From positions 64,001 through 92,489 of the IMG/VR virus record IMGVR_UViG_3300017971_000019: 28,489 nucleotides of DNA; one strand, written 5' to 3'. The stretch is from a virus. Positions 10,994 through 18,008 of this stretch are shown piece by piece. The notes under the pieces were generated by a model. The model worked only from the letters and a program-made list of their open reading frames with translations. It ran no database searches and had not been told where the DNA came from. Position numbers and translations under genes: made by a program. Position 1 is the first letter of the stretch. Every line of letters starts with the position of its first letter.

Positions 10994-11468
10994 CGTCACC
11001 TCCCGGCAAAATCCGAACATTTCCAGACAGTCCCCAAGGCTTCCGGTCGTCTCCCCGGAGGGCCTTGACCAAAGCCACACCTACTCCCGCCATTGGCTGG
11101 TCCCGCGTCTTGAGCCTCTCTGCAATCGCCAGCGCCGCCTTGTTCTTGGCCTCGGCTTGCGTTGCCCGGTACAGCACGTCTGAGAAATCCTCGGCTCCTT
11201 CGATGGCCCTCAGTCGCTCGTTCTCCTCGGTCGCCCGCTTCAGCTTCCATCCCTGCTCGAAGTGGATCTCCTCGTTGGCATCAACCTTGGCCCGCAGCCG
11301 CTCGACCTGGTCCAACACCCGGTCGTACTCCTCGACAGCCACACAACCATCGTTGCACTCTGCCTTGTCGAGTCGGGCCAGCACCTCACGGATGTCGTCG
11401 CAGTTGTCGCACGTTCCGGGCTCGCAGTCGTCGATGTACTGCTTCAACCTCTCCACCGCGTCACTCAT
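10983..11468 (-). CDS. Coiled-coil protein related to its neighbour, 161 aa
   Basis: ATG at 11468 is chosen because AGAGGA lies 8 bases before it; an ATG at 11477 is also in frame. The N-terminal segment has Cys pairs (DDCEPGTCDNCDD) and AECNDGC. The middle is a coiled coil with ERLRAKVD and ENERLRAIEG. The C-terminus VALVKALRGDD matches the paralogue at 10268. It is the first of the pair in the operon and lies directly downstream of the helicase gene. Function unknown. Confidence 0.7.
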   Translation of the reverse strand: MSDAVERLKQYIDDCEPGTCDNCDDIREVLARLDKAECNDGCVAVEEYDRVLDQVERLRAKVDANEEIHFEQGWKLKRATEENERLRAIEGAEDFSDVLYRATQAEAKNKAALAIAERLKTRDQPMAGVGVALVKALRGDDRKPWGLSGNVRILPGGDDAE

Positions 11469-11524
11469 CGTTCGCATCCTCTGGAATCGGCTGCGGCTCG
11501 CAGCCCTCGAACATCACCAACTGG

Positions 11525-12877
11525 TCAGTCGTCTTCTGGATCGTCGTTCTGGGAGAGCCCTCTGTCCTCGAATCGGTAGCACTCTCCTCGGTAGACGACT
11601 GGGACCTTCCCTTCCGATCCCGCTCGTGTCTTGTCGCAGATGATCCAAGAGTCCGTGATGTACGTCTCGTCATCGACCTCCTCCTTCTCGTGCCAGATCA
11701 GCATGACGACCTCGGCGGGGTTCACGATGTCCTTCGACTCGCGGACCATGTCCTTGCTGGGCCTCTCCCCCTTCGGCGGTGGGTTCAACTGCCCGGTCAA
11801 GACCACAGCCACACCTAGGTGCTTCGAGATGGCCCGGAGGCCCTCGGCCACGTCCTTGACCTCTAGGTAGCGTGGGCGGTTCCGCTTCTCTGAGGCGCTG
11901 GGAGCCGCCACCTGGGCGTGATCCACGGCGATCATGTCGATGGGACCGCCCCTCATGGTCTCGGTCAGAATCGCCTGTCTGATGCCCTCTACGCTCATAG
12001 GCTCGCCGTAGATGATCTTCCCTGCCCCAGAGGTAACAATTGCCATTTGAGCGGCCAGGAGAGCCTCCTGGGCCTCCTGACGGCGATCCTCGTTGAAGGA
12101 CCGGAGCTTCCAGCGGGAGACCCCAGCCTTCCGCTCCACATCTCGGATGAACACGTCCACCGGGTCCACCTCCATGGAGAACATGATGGCCCGCTTACCC
12201 CTCCTGACAGCCTCGTCGCACATCTGGGAGGCGAGGGCTGTCTTCCCGCTCCCGGTGCTCCCAAGGATGACATGAAGCTGTCCGGGGCGCAGACCACCAC
12301 CCAGCTTCCGGTCCAGGCGGGTTAGTCCGGTTGGGATCGAGCCCTCGGCTGGGCCGGCGGCTAGCTGGTCGAAGTACGCAGAGACCTCGGACCCGAGATC
12401 CTGGTACTCCGCACGGTTGTTGGTAACGTCCGACCTGGCGGCGATGTCGATGGAGAGGCGAGCGATCCTGCCGTCCAGATCTTCCACGTCACCGTCTGGG
12501 GACTTGAGTTGCTCCTTGCACTCGGTTGCGATGGCTCTCATGTCTTCAATCGCTCTGCGCATTGTGCCCCGGCGATGCACTCTCTGCGCAGCAACTACAA
12601 GTGAGGTGAGCCTCGGAACATCGAGAAGCTTGGCCAGGTACGCCATCAGGTTGTTGCGTGCTTCTGGGTCGTCTGTTGCCCTGCGGGCTATGGCGACGGC
12701 GTCGATCTCTTCGAGTGACGCTCCTTCGTTCAGCATTCCAACCACTACACGCCAGACCGCGCCGAGCTTCCTGTCCTCGAAGTCGGATGGGTCTACGTAC
12801 TTCGCTGCCTCCGGGGCAAGCTGAGGGCTAACGATAGCGCCGGCCACCAGCATCACCTCGGGGTCGTTGTAGTTCAT
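11525..12877 (-). CDS. dnaB: DnaB-like replicative helicase, 450 aa
   Basis: A RecA-fold helicase of the usual DnaB length. The N-terminal domain (1-150) is the helical DnaB type with a GAIVSP start like DnaB N-domains. The linker then leads into SIPTGLTRLDRKLGGGLRPG, Walker A GSTGSGKT (206-213), FSMEVDP, VDHAQV (Walker B, around 318) and VVLTGQLNPP, the DnaB order. It would unwind DNA at the phage replication fork as a hexamer. Start ATG overlaps the TGA of the gene before it (ATGA). The gene before it may supply the loader or initiator, and no primase is seen in this window. Confidence 0.88.
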   Translation of the reverse strand: MNYNDPEVMLVAGAIVSPQLAPEAAKYVDPSDFEDRKLGAVWRVVVGMLNEGASLEEIDAVAIARRATDDPEARNNLMAYLAKLLDVPRLTSLVVAAQRVHRRGTMRRAIEDMRAIATECKEQLKSPDGDVEDLDGRIARLSIDIAARSDVTNNRAEYQDLGSEVSAYFDQLAAGPAEGSIPTGLTRLDRKLGGGLRPGQLHVILGSTGSGKTALASQMCDEAVRRGKRAIMFSMEVDPVDVFIRDVERKAGVSRWKLRSFNEDRRQEAQEALLAAQMAIVTSGAGKIIYGEPMSVEGIRQAILTETMRGGPIDMIAVDHAQVAAPSASEKRNRPRYLEVKDVAEGLRAISKHLGVAVVLTGQLNPPPKGERPSKDMVRESKDIVNPAEVVMLIWHEKEEVDDETYITDSWIICDKTRAGSEGKVPVVYRGECYRFEDRGLSQNDDPEDD

Positions 12878-13320
12878 CTCGTCTCGATGGTCACTCCCTG
12901 GCGCTTAAGAAGCTCCCGCTCGCTCTCTCTCATGTCCTCGGGGAGTGTATCGAGAACGATACCAACGAGGCGGGAGTTCATCTCTGGGGCTCGTGACGAC
13001 AGGTCGTCTAGCCAGCGTACTGCCGGCTTCCCGGTGGTGGTGTTCATGCCGCCGTGGAACCTGAGGACGACGTGGGCCGGAAGCGAACTCTGAAGCTCGC
13101 TCCCGATCCACTCACCCTTCAGGCACCTGGCAGCCCAGAACGCGATGCGAAGCTCGTCGGCGTCGTAGCCGGCGTCAAGAGCGTCTACGACTGCGTCGAA
13201 CACTGCCCTTGACGGACGCAGCCTTCTTCCGAACACCTCGTTGACGAACCTTGTCAGGTGCTCGGTCAGCTTCCACTCTCTGCTGCTTTTGTCGATTGTC
13301 TTGGGCCTCTTTCTTGCCAC
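12874..13320 (-). CDS. Possible replication initiator/helicase loader, 148 aa
   Basis: GTG at 13320 follows GGGGAGAG. The core reads FVNEVFGRRLRPSRAVFDAVVDALDAGYD and GSELQSSLPAHVVLRFHG, which resembles the C-terminal domain of phage replisome organisers (the FLN/YLN...RP..LF pattern of Phg_2220_C) but not closely. The gene ends exactly where the helicase begins (ATGA). A helicase-recruiting role is an inference. The 5' part overlaps the 94-aa gene by 146 bases in the next frame, and the two together would make one protein of normal length, so a frameshift is possible. Confidence 0.55.
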   Translation of the reverse strand: MARKRPKTIDKSSREWKLTEHLTRFVNEVFGRRLRPSRAVFDAVVDALDAGYDADELRIAFWAARCLKGEWIGSELQSSLPAHVVLRFHGGMNTTTGKPAVRWLDDLSSRAPEMNSRLVGIVLDTLPEDMRESERELLKRQGVTIETR

Positions 13321-13459
13321 GCTTCTCTCCCCTCTTCTCGGCTGCGCTCAGGTGCTCTCGGACAATCTCCCAGGCGTCCTCGTTCGACAGGGGCCAGGGG
13401 CTGAGTGCCTCGACCAGAGCCTTCTCCCACTCGTTCGCTTCCAGCGATGCGATGCTCAA
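13175..13459 (-). CDS. N-terminal replication-module frame, 94 aa, possible frameshift partner
   Basis: A TTG start overlaps the stop of the previous gene (TTGA) with GAGG upstream. The first 45 residues (MSIASLEANEWEKAL, SNEDAWEIVREHLSAAEKR) are a believable folded region; from KRGEKRGKKE on the sequence turns into a low-complexity basic tail that overlaps the next gene. I suspect the natural product is the first part joined to the frame at 13320, through a +1 shift near the purine-rich run, or that the raw sequence has an indel here. Confidence 0.5.
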   Translation of the reverse strand: MSIASLEANEWEKALVEALSPWPLSNEDAWEIVREHLSAAEKRGEKRGKKEAQDNRQKQQRVEADRAPDKVRQRGVRKKAASVKGSVRRSRRRS

Positions 13460-13689
13460 TGCCTCGTCTCCTCGTGATCGCAGTCCTCACCGTCGCAGCC
13501 GCTTATGGCGATGCGCTGGAGGTTCTCAGCGACCTCCTTGTTCTGCCAGTAGAGAATGATCGACTCGTGCTTGTGGCACACGATGCGAAGGTCTCCTGAG
13601 CGAGTGACGAAGACGCCGAGTTGCCCCGACTCGCCTTCGTTAATGCACTCGCCGCAATCGATGACCAGGTCACTACCCAAAGAGTTCAT
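13456..13689 (-). CDS. Small Cys/His protein, 77 aa
   Basis: Reads IDCGECINE, IVCHKHE and SGCDGEDCDHEE, so several Cys and His that could bind a metal. The middle (QLGVFVTRSGDLRIV) is strand-like. Its ATG overlaps the last codons of the RecT gene. No known family. Confidence 0.6.
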   Translation of the reverse strand: MNSLGSDLVIDCGECINEGESGQLGVFVTRSGDLRIVCHKHESIILYWQNKEVAENLQRIAISGCDGEDCDHEETRH

Positions 13690-14530
13690 CGATCTCGTTC
13701 TGCCCTCCCTTCTTCGCTGGCTTCTTGACCTTCACCTTGCCGCCGAGCTTCTGCCCTGCGGGCTGGGCGTCCACGGGATCCGAGTCGCCATCCGGCTCCT
13801 CTTCTGCCTCGGGCTCCACCTCGACCGGGGTCGGCTCAGGCTTCACAGTCGAGCCCCTGGTGTGCTCCGGGGGATCGTCCTCGGCCTCGACGCTGGACGT
13901 AGGCAGAAGCTCATCGAGAGACTCGACGGGCTTCTCTTCCGGCTTGCTCGCTGCGATCTGCTCCACCTCATCGATGGACTGGACTCCGAGCACGGCTTCC
14001 GGCATGTGCCGGCGGGCCCACTCGCGAGCCCCACGGTACGCGAGCATCTGGTCGGGCATGTCGCGCCACTGCTTGTTGTTGGTGCCCCAGACCGAGATGT
14101 CGCCCTCGACCGTGCGGTCCTCGTCCTCGCCCTTCAGGCGACCCGAGACGACCACTCTGCGCCGGCCACCCTCGCCCGAGTAGTGGTAGTTGAGCTTGCG
14201 CTCCATCTGCGGCTGGGCGTTCACGATGGCTGCGACCAGCTTGCCCTCGTAGCCCACCTTTCCGCTCACCACGTACGAGGACTGCGCGACACCGAAGGGG
14301 TCCATGCCCCAGCGGAACGCCTGGGCCGCGACGAGGAAGCAGTTCGAGACGTTCTTCTCGCCCTGGAGATGGTCTGGGACCAGCCCGCTCTTCGCCATGA
14401 GCATCGAGACCCGCTGAAGCTGCACGAACACGCTCTCGTTCATGTACAGCGACACAGGGTCGTTGGGGTCGTACTTGACCGGGGTCGTGGGCTTCGCCAC
14501 CACTAGGTCGTTCGTCTTCTTATCCGACAT
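13673..14530 (-). CDS. recT: RecT-family single-strand annealing protein, 285 aa
   Basis: ATG at 14530 follows GGAGGAAT perfectly. The N-terminal two thirds match RecT: LYMNESVFVQLQRVSMLMAKSGLVPD, NCFLVAAQAFRWGMDPFGVAQSSYV, GKVGYEGKLVAAIVN and a GAREWARRHMPE end of the core. The rest (from about 190) is a Pro/Glu/Asp-rich linker ending in a basic patch and a tip NEIDELFG. Such acidic-hydrophobic tips recruit replication partners in other proteins. RecT anneals complementary strands in phage recombination and works with the nuclease encoded a little upstream. Confidence 0.88.
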   Translation of the reverse strand: MSDKKTNDLVVAKPTTPVKYDPNDPVSLYMNESVFVQLQRVSMLMAKSGLVPDHLQGEKNVSNCFLVAAQAFRWGMDPFGVAQSSYVVSGKVGYEGKLVAAIVNAQPQMERKLNYHYSGEGGRRRVVVSGRLKGEDEDRTVEGDISVWGTNNKQWRDMPDQMLAYRGAREWARRHMPEAVLGVQSIDEVEQIAASKPEEKPVESLDELLPTSSVEAEDDPPEHTRGSTVKPEPTPVEVEPEAEEEPDGDSDPVDAQPAGQKLGGKVKVKKPAKKGGQNEIDELFG

Positions 14531-14721
14531 CAATTCCTCCAGTCGATCTGGTTGCACCTCAGGCAAATCCTGAAGTCGTAAACCCTGCCGTACTTTATAG
14601 CAGGGTCACTGGACACGAGAGGTCTGTAGGTGGCGCTCCACCTATGTCCATCTGATTTGCAGTTCCTCCCAGTCCTCTGGTGCTCGTGAAACCTCTTCGC
14701 TAGGTTCCCGGAGTTCCTCAC
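14530..14721 (-). CDS. Small zinc-type protein, start unsure, 63 aa
   Basis: The conserved-looking part is CKSDGHRWSATYRPL, then YDFRICLRCNQIDW: one C-x4-HxW and one CxxC pair, the layout of small phage zinc-finger proteins with GHxW. Stop TGA overlaps the ATG of recT, so translation is coupled. GTG at 14721 is the nearest start that includes the motif; ATG at 14766 would overlap the gene before by more. No function assigned. Confidence 0.5.
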   Translation of the reverse strand: MRNSGNLAKRFHEHQRTGRNCKSDGHRWSATYRPLVSSDPAIKYGRVYDFRICLRCNQIDWRN

Positions 14722-14920
14722 CCTCCTCGTTGCTCCCGGAGCCCGGTACGAGGATGAAGGTCTCATACTCGAAGGCCGTGGCAACAATCTCTCCCTTCTC
14801 GTCCATCACGTACCAGGAGTGGACGGTATGCCCCTGTGGGCATTCCAGAACCTCACCTTGTGACCCATCTCTCGAAGTGATCTCATCTAGGTGTCTACGG
14901 CACGCACGGTAGTAGCTCAT
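14642..14920 (-). CDS. Unknown protein with Cys/His pair, 92 aa
   Basis: ATG at 14920 begins MSYYRACRRHLDE. There is CPQGHTVHSW (a His/Cys pair), a strand pattern in the middle (GEIVATAFEYETFILVPG) and an acidic C-terminus (EEGEELREPSEE, APEDWEELQ). It lies 19 bases after the nuclease. Unknown family. Confidence 0.55.
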   Translation of the reverse strand: MSYYRACRRHLDEITSRDGSQGEVLECPQGHTVHSWYVMDEKGEIVATAFEYETFILVPGSGSNEEGEELREPSEEVSRAPEDWEELQIRWT

Positions 14921-14939
14921 GTGAGCACCATGAGGGCGA

Positions 14940-15806
14940 TCACTTCCCCCTCCTTCGGACGTACTCGCACGTCCCGTCGTTGAACTCGCACCATCCGCAC
15001 GGGGAGCCTGGGACACCCTCAGCAGCAGGCACGAACACGCCGGCCTCGACGGCACGCACGGCGTTGCGGATCCGCTCGACCATGCGCTTCAGGTCATCGA
15101 TGCTGCGCGTCGTCTCCTGCACGTTGACGGTCATCTCGTGGGCCTTCGGCGTGCGGACCAGCGTGACCAGGCGGGAGCCCTTGGGTGAGTGGCCCACGTC
15201 CTTGTGCCGGATGAGCGTGTAGAGGGTCAACTGCTGAGAGGTCTCTGCTTCATCCTTGAACGGTGCCTTCTCCTTGGTCTTCAGGTCTCGGATGTACTCG
15301 TTCCCCTCCTCGTCCTCCACCAGGTCAAGGTAGCCGGTGAGCGTGATGTCCAGATCCTTCGGCTCCACAATGACCTTCCGCTCCACCGCCGTTGGGATAA
15401 TTGGTGGGGCTACGTCACCTACGTACAGCGCGGAGAAGTCGGTGGCTGCGTCCTTGTTGTGCGCGTAGATGGCGTCCTTCTCCTTCAACTCCTCCTTGGA
15501 GAGGTGTACCTCGTTGCCCTTCCAGAGCCTGTCGAACTCTGTCGCGGCCAGGTCCCTGGCCTCCTGAAGGGACTTCCCGGAGCCCGGTAGCTCCTCGCAC
15601 TTCGGGATTTCTCTGTCCTCCTCCCATGTCCCAAGCTCCACCATCTGTCGCTTGTGGGTTTCCTTCGCAACGAAGTGTGCGGCGCGGCCACGGGCTGCGG
15701 CCACGCCGCTGGGTCGGTAGTCCTTCTTGATGTGCTTGAGATAGAACTTGTGACCGCACACTCCGACAGTTGTGAGACTGGAGTTACTCCAGCGCCTGAA
15801 GCTCAT
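14940..15806 (-). CDS. RecB/Cas4-type PD-(D/E)XK nuclease, 288 aa
   Basis: ATG overlaps the TGA of the HTH gene, with GGAGGG before it. Motifs: WSNSSLTTVGVCGHKFYLKH (C17), RGRAAHFVAKE (helix with His), LTGYLDLVEDEEGN and YIRDLKTK (the D...D/E-x-K core), QLTLYT, and CGWCEFNDGTC at the C-terminus. One Cys near residue 17 plus three at 272-282 is the layout that binds a [4Fe-4S] cluster in AddB, Cas4 and related nucleases. Most likely a 5'-3' exonuclease that makes single strands for RecT. Confidence 0.85.
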   Translation of the reverse strand: MSFRRWSNSSLTTVGVCGHKFYLKHIKKDYRPSGVAAARGRAAHFVAKETHKRQMVELGTWEEDREIPKCEELPGSGKSLQEARDLAATEFDRLWKGNEVHLSKEELKEKDAIYAHNKDAATDFSALYVGDVAPPIIPTAVERKVIVEPKDLDITLTGYLDLVEDEEGNEYIRDLKTKEKAPFKDEAETSQQLTLYTLIRHKDVGHSPKGSRLVTLVRTPKAHEMTVNVQETTRSIDDLKRMVERIRNAVRAVEAGVFVPAAEGVPGSPCGWCEFNDGTCEYVRRRGK

Positions 15807-16084
15807 CGTCCCTCCGCGTCGTACTTGCGTGCCTCATCAGCCAGGGCCCGAACCAGACGTGCGGCCCAGAGAGGCACTAGGACCCTTCCGGCCTCCCATC
15901 TGTACACCTGGTAGTTCTTCACTTCGGCTCCCGTGTTGGGGTCGATCATCTGTTCGGCCAGTTGCTTCTGAGAACAGCGTATGACGTTCTGTCTCAGATG
16001 TCTCATGTCCTCTGGAGTCATGAACGAGCGACGAGGGGGGCGAAGGCTAGGCTTTCGCATGACGACGATTGGGTCGTCTACCAT
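15803..16084 (-). CDS. HTH (XRE-like) DNA-binding protein, 93 aa
   Basis: ATG at 16084 follows GGGAGGT. The segment MTPEDMRHLRQNVIRCSQKQLAEQM...VKNYQVYRWEAGRVLVPLWAARLVRALADEARK (shown in parts) has the XRE helix-turn-helix order with a short insertion between the second and third helices. It probably binds DNA as a regulator of this operon. It lies first among the recombination genes. No repressor-type C-terminal domain is present. The operator is unknown. Confidence 0.72.
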   Translation of the reverse strand: MVDDPIVVMRKPSLRPPRRSFMTPEDMRHLRQNVIRCSQKQLAEQMIDPNTGAEVKNYQVYRWEAGRVLVPLWAARLVRALADEARKYDAEGR

Positions 16085-16235
16085 GCTGACCTCCCTTCCT
16101 GTAGCACCGATGACAGAGCCATTGCTTGCCGTTCCAGGCGTAGAGCCCGTCATCCCTACAGTCGTTACAGCCCTCGCACCCGAGGCACAGCGGTCGTACC
16201 TCGGGTGCGGGGGGCGTGAAGTGCTCTCTGGGCAC
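16047..16235 (-). CDS. Small zinc-binding protein, 62 aa
   Basis: CLGCEGCNDCRDDG and WLCHRCYRKG give four to six Cys and a His for metal binding. Start GTG overlaps the TAG of the gene before; the 3' end overlaps the HTH gene. Unknown function. Confidence 0.6.
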   Translation of the reverse strand: MPREHFTPPAPEVRPLCLGCEGCNDCRDDGLYAWNGKQWLCHRCYRKGGQHGRRPNRRHAKA

Positions 16236-16480
16236 TAGTCGAGGTCCAGGGCCGAGAGAAGCAGTGTGACATCCTGTGTCTCCACCAGCTTCATCGCGGG
16301 CCTGGTCTCATTGACTGACGGTGTCTCGAAGTGAGCAGTGCCATTCTTCATCATCAGGCGAACGCAGAGGATGTAGTCGTCAAGGCCCCTGAACGGATCG
16401 CCCTTGGACTCCTTTCTTCCGCGTACGTACTCACCAGCGAGGTTGAGTCGCTCCTCTGTGGAGACCTCTGGATCCTTCAT
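16235..16480 (-). CDS. Unknown phage protein, 81 aa
   Basis: ATG with AGGAGG upstream. Helical N-terminus (STEERLNLAGEYVRGRK) and beta/alpha remainder (GTAHFETPSV, ALDLD). No family recognised. It is the first gene of the operon after the lipoprotein gene. Confidence 0.65.
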   Translation of the reverse strand: MKDPEVSTEERLNLAGEYVRGRKESKGDPFRGLDDYILCVRLMMKNGTAHFETPSVNETRPAMKLVETQDVTLLLSALDLD

Positions 16481-16488
16481 CTAGCCTC

Positions 16489-17673
16489 CTACCGATTGTT
16501 GCATCGCGGATCGGACTGCCCAGGCGTCAACTGAAACTGCCTGAACGTGTCCGAGTAGATGCCAGGAACTGTGAAGCGGCAGTGATCGGATGGCGGACCA
16601 TCCGGCCAGCGTCCCCACTGCCCGAAGGCGAGCGGGTTGCCGCCGAGCTTGAGCCGGCACGTCGCCTCCTTGATGCGACCGCTCACGTTGTAGAAGCAGT
16701 ACCCCTCGGCATACGGGCACTCGACCTCGCACTTCTCGGTGAGCACCCTCTCCTCGCGCTTTGCCTCACGTCGCTCCTTGGTGCAGGACGAGGTCTCGTA
16801 CCAGACCAGGATGTCGGTGCGAGTGCGCTCACCGTAGCAAAGCTCTGGCGCCGGGGTGTGGGTCGATGCCGTCACGCCTGCGAACGCTGCGAATGCGCTC
16901 TCATCGAACGGCTCCTCTGGAGCGACGCACTCGGACCACTTGCCTTCGATGATCTCGGGTTCCTGCTCCATGCGCCACTCATCGACGCACGGGCACTCGC
17001 AGCGCTCGTACTCGGGGCGCGTCTCGGTGGTGGTCCAGGTCTTGTCGCACTGCTTCCAGTGGGTGATGAACTCGACCTCTCGGCTCTTGGAGCACTGAGG
17101 AACGTCGGTGCTCGCTTCGGCCTCCGGTCGAGACTCCTCGCACTCACCCCAGTCGCCCTCCTCGCCACGCTCGACCTTGACGATCTCGGCCTCCTCCTCG
17201 CACTCGGCGCACTCGGGGGCCGGCGGAAGCGGATCGAGGATGCGAGCCGCGATGGGGCTCAGGCCGTGCGGAGTCGGCGGACAGGTCTTGGCGTCGATGA
17301 TGTCTAGCTGTGGCTTCTGCTCCTCGCACGTCTCGTTCTCGTACTCCATCGGAGTGCGGCCCGCCTTCACGAGCCACTGGTCCGCGAGCTTGCCCTCACC
17401 GTACGGGGCGTCGAACAGGCACGCTGTGTAGGTCGTACCGGAGTTGTTCACGACTGTCCCGTCGCCCTTGATCTTGATGTCGATGTTCGTTGGCTCGGCT
17501 GGGGTGACTGCCGGGGTTGTGGTGTCCGATGGGCTCACCGTCCCAGGCTGAGACGTTGCGTCTCCTGGTAGGGACGGCCCCGTTGGGCTCGACTTGCTGT
17601 TACAGGACAGCATGAACGACATGGAGATCCCCACGATGAACGCGAGGATCAAGACGGCGTAAGTCTTTCTCAT
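16489..17673 (-). CDS. Cys-rich lipoprotein with TSP1-like repeats, 394 aa
   Basis: ATG at 17673 follows GGAGAGA. The N-terminus is a lipoprotein signal (MRKTYAVLILAFIVG then SFMLSC, lipobox with Cys near 24), followed by a Ser/Thr/Pro linker (SKSSPTGPS, PSDTTTPAVTPAEP). The mature part has about 30 Cys and repeated W-x2-C motifs (GDWGECEE, THWKQCDK, GKWSECVA), each followed by charged stretches, like thrombospondin type 1 repeats. Anchored in a membrane, it should face the periplasm or the outside. Possible roles include receptor blocking or inactivation of an envelope protein; the identity is not known. Confidence 0.75.
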   Translation of the reverse strand: MRKTYAVLILAFIVGISMSFMLSCNSKSSPTGPSLPGDATSQPGTVSPSDTTTPAVTPAEPTNIDIKIKGDGTVVNNSGTTYTACLFDAPYGEGKLADQWLVKAGRTPMEYENETCEEQKPQLDIIDAKTCPPTPHGLSPIAARILDPLPPAPECAECEEEAEIVKVERGEEGDWGECEESRPEAEASTDVPQCSKSREVEFITHWKQCDKTWTTTETRPEYERCECPCVDEWRMEQEPEIIEGKWSECVAPEEPFDESAFAAFAGVTASTHTPAPELCYGERTRTDILVWYETSSCTKERREAKREERVLTEKCEVECPYAEGYCFYNVSGRIKEATCRLKLGGNPLAFGQWGRWPDGPPSDHCRFTVPGIYSDTFRQFQLTPGQSDPRCNNR

Positions 17674-17681
17674 CTTCTCTC

Positions 17682-17936
17682 CTAAGCCCACCCTTCGATG
17701 GACTCCGCAACTTCCGGGTGGCCACTGTCGCGGAGTGCCCCCAGCGCCTCGGCAAGCTTCTGCCTGTAGAGTTCCAGTTCGGCGTTCGAGACTCTGAGCT
17801 TGCGGTCTAGGCAGGAGACGACTTCCCCGAGGTCGATTGGCTGCGTCTTTTCGAGAGCCTCTCGGATCTTCAACCTCGTGATCATCTCCGGTTCCTCCGA
17901 AGTGTAGGGCTCGACTTCATCAACGGGAGTGAACAT
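17682..17936 (-). CDS. Unknown helical protein, 84 aa
   Basis: ATG with AAGGAGG upstream. Mostly helical (RLKIREALEKTQ, SNAELELYRQKLAEALGALRD) with an amphipathic pattern. No motif recognised. A hairpin lies upstream at 17969-18000, so this gene may start a transcript or follow an attenuator. Confidence 0.6.
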   Translation of the reverse strand: MFTPVDEVEPYTSEEPEMITRLKIREALEKTQPIDLGEVVSCLDRKLRVSNAELELYRQKLAEALGALRDSGHPEVAESIEGWA

Positions 17937-17968
17937 TGTACCTCCTTATCGGTTTGGGGAAGGTGGGC

Positions 17969-18000
17969 TCGCCCCCAGCGGAGGGAGTAGCTGGGGGCGA
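17969..18000 (-). terminator. Strong hairpin after the AIPR-like gene
   Basis: TCGCCCCCAGC (17969-17979) pairs with GCTGGGGGCGA (17990-18000), 11 bp with a ten-base loop. It lies just past the stop of the AIPR-like gene. There is no U-tract, so it may stabilise the mRNA 3' end or work with Rho rather than be an intrinsic terminator. Confidence 0.5.
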
Positions 18001-18008
18001 ACCGGGTA

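Noticed and set aside
11461-11514. 17-aa frame MFEGCEPQPIPEDANDE between the helicase and the coiled-coil gene
   Set aside because: No ribosome binding site and too short; the same bases contain the RBS of the next gene.
13673-14506. Long plus-strand frame of 316 aa over recT
   Set aside because: Shadow of recT; His/Leu/Arg-rich with no RBS.
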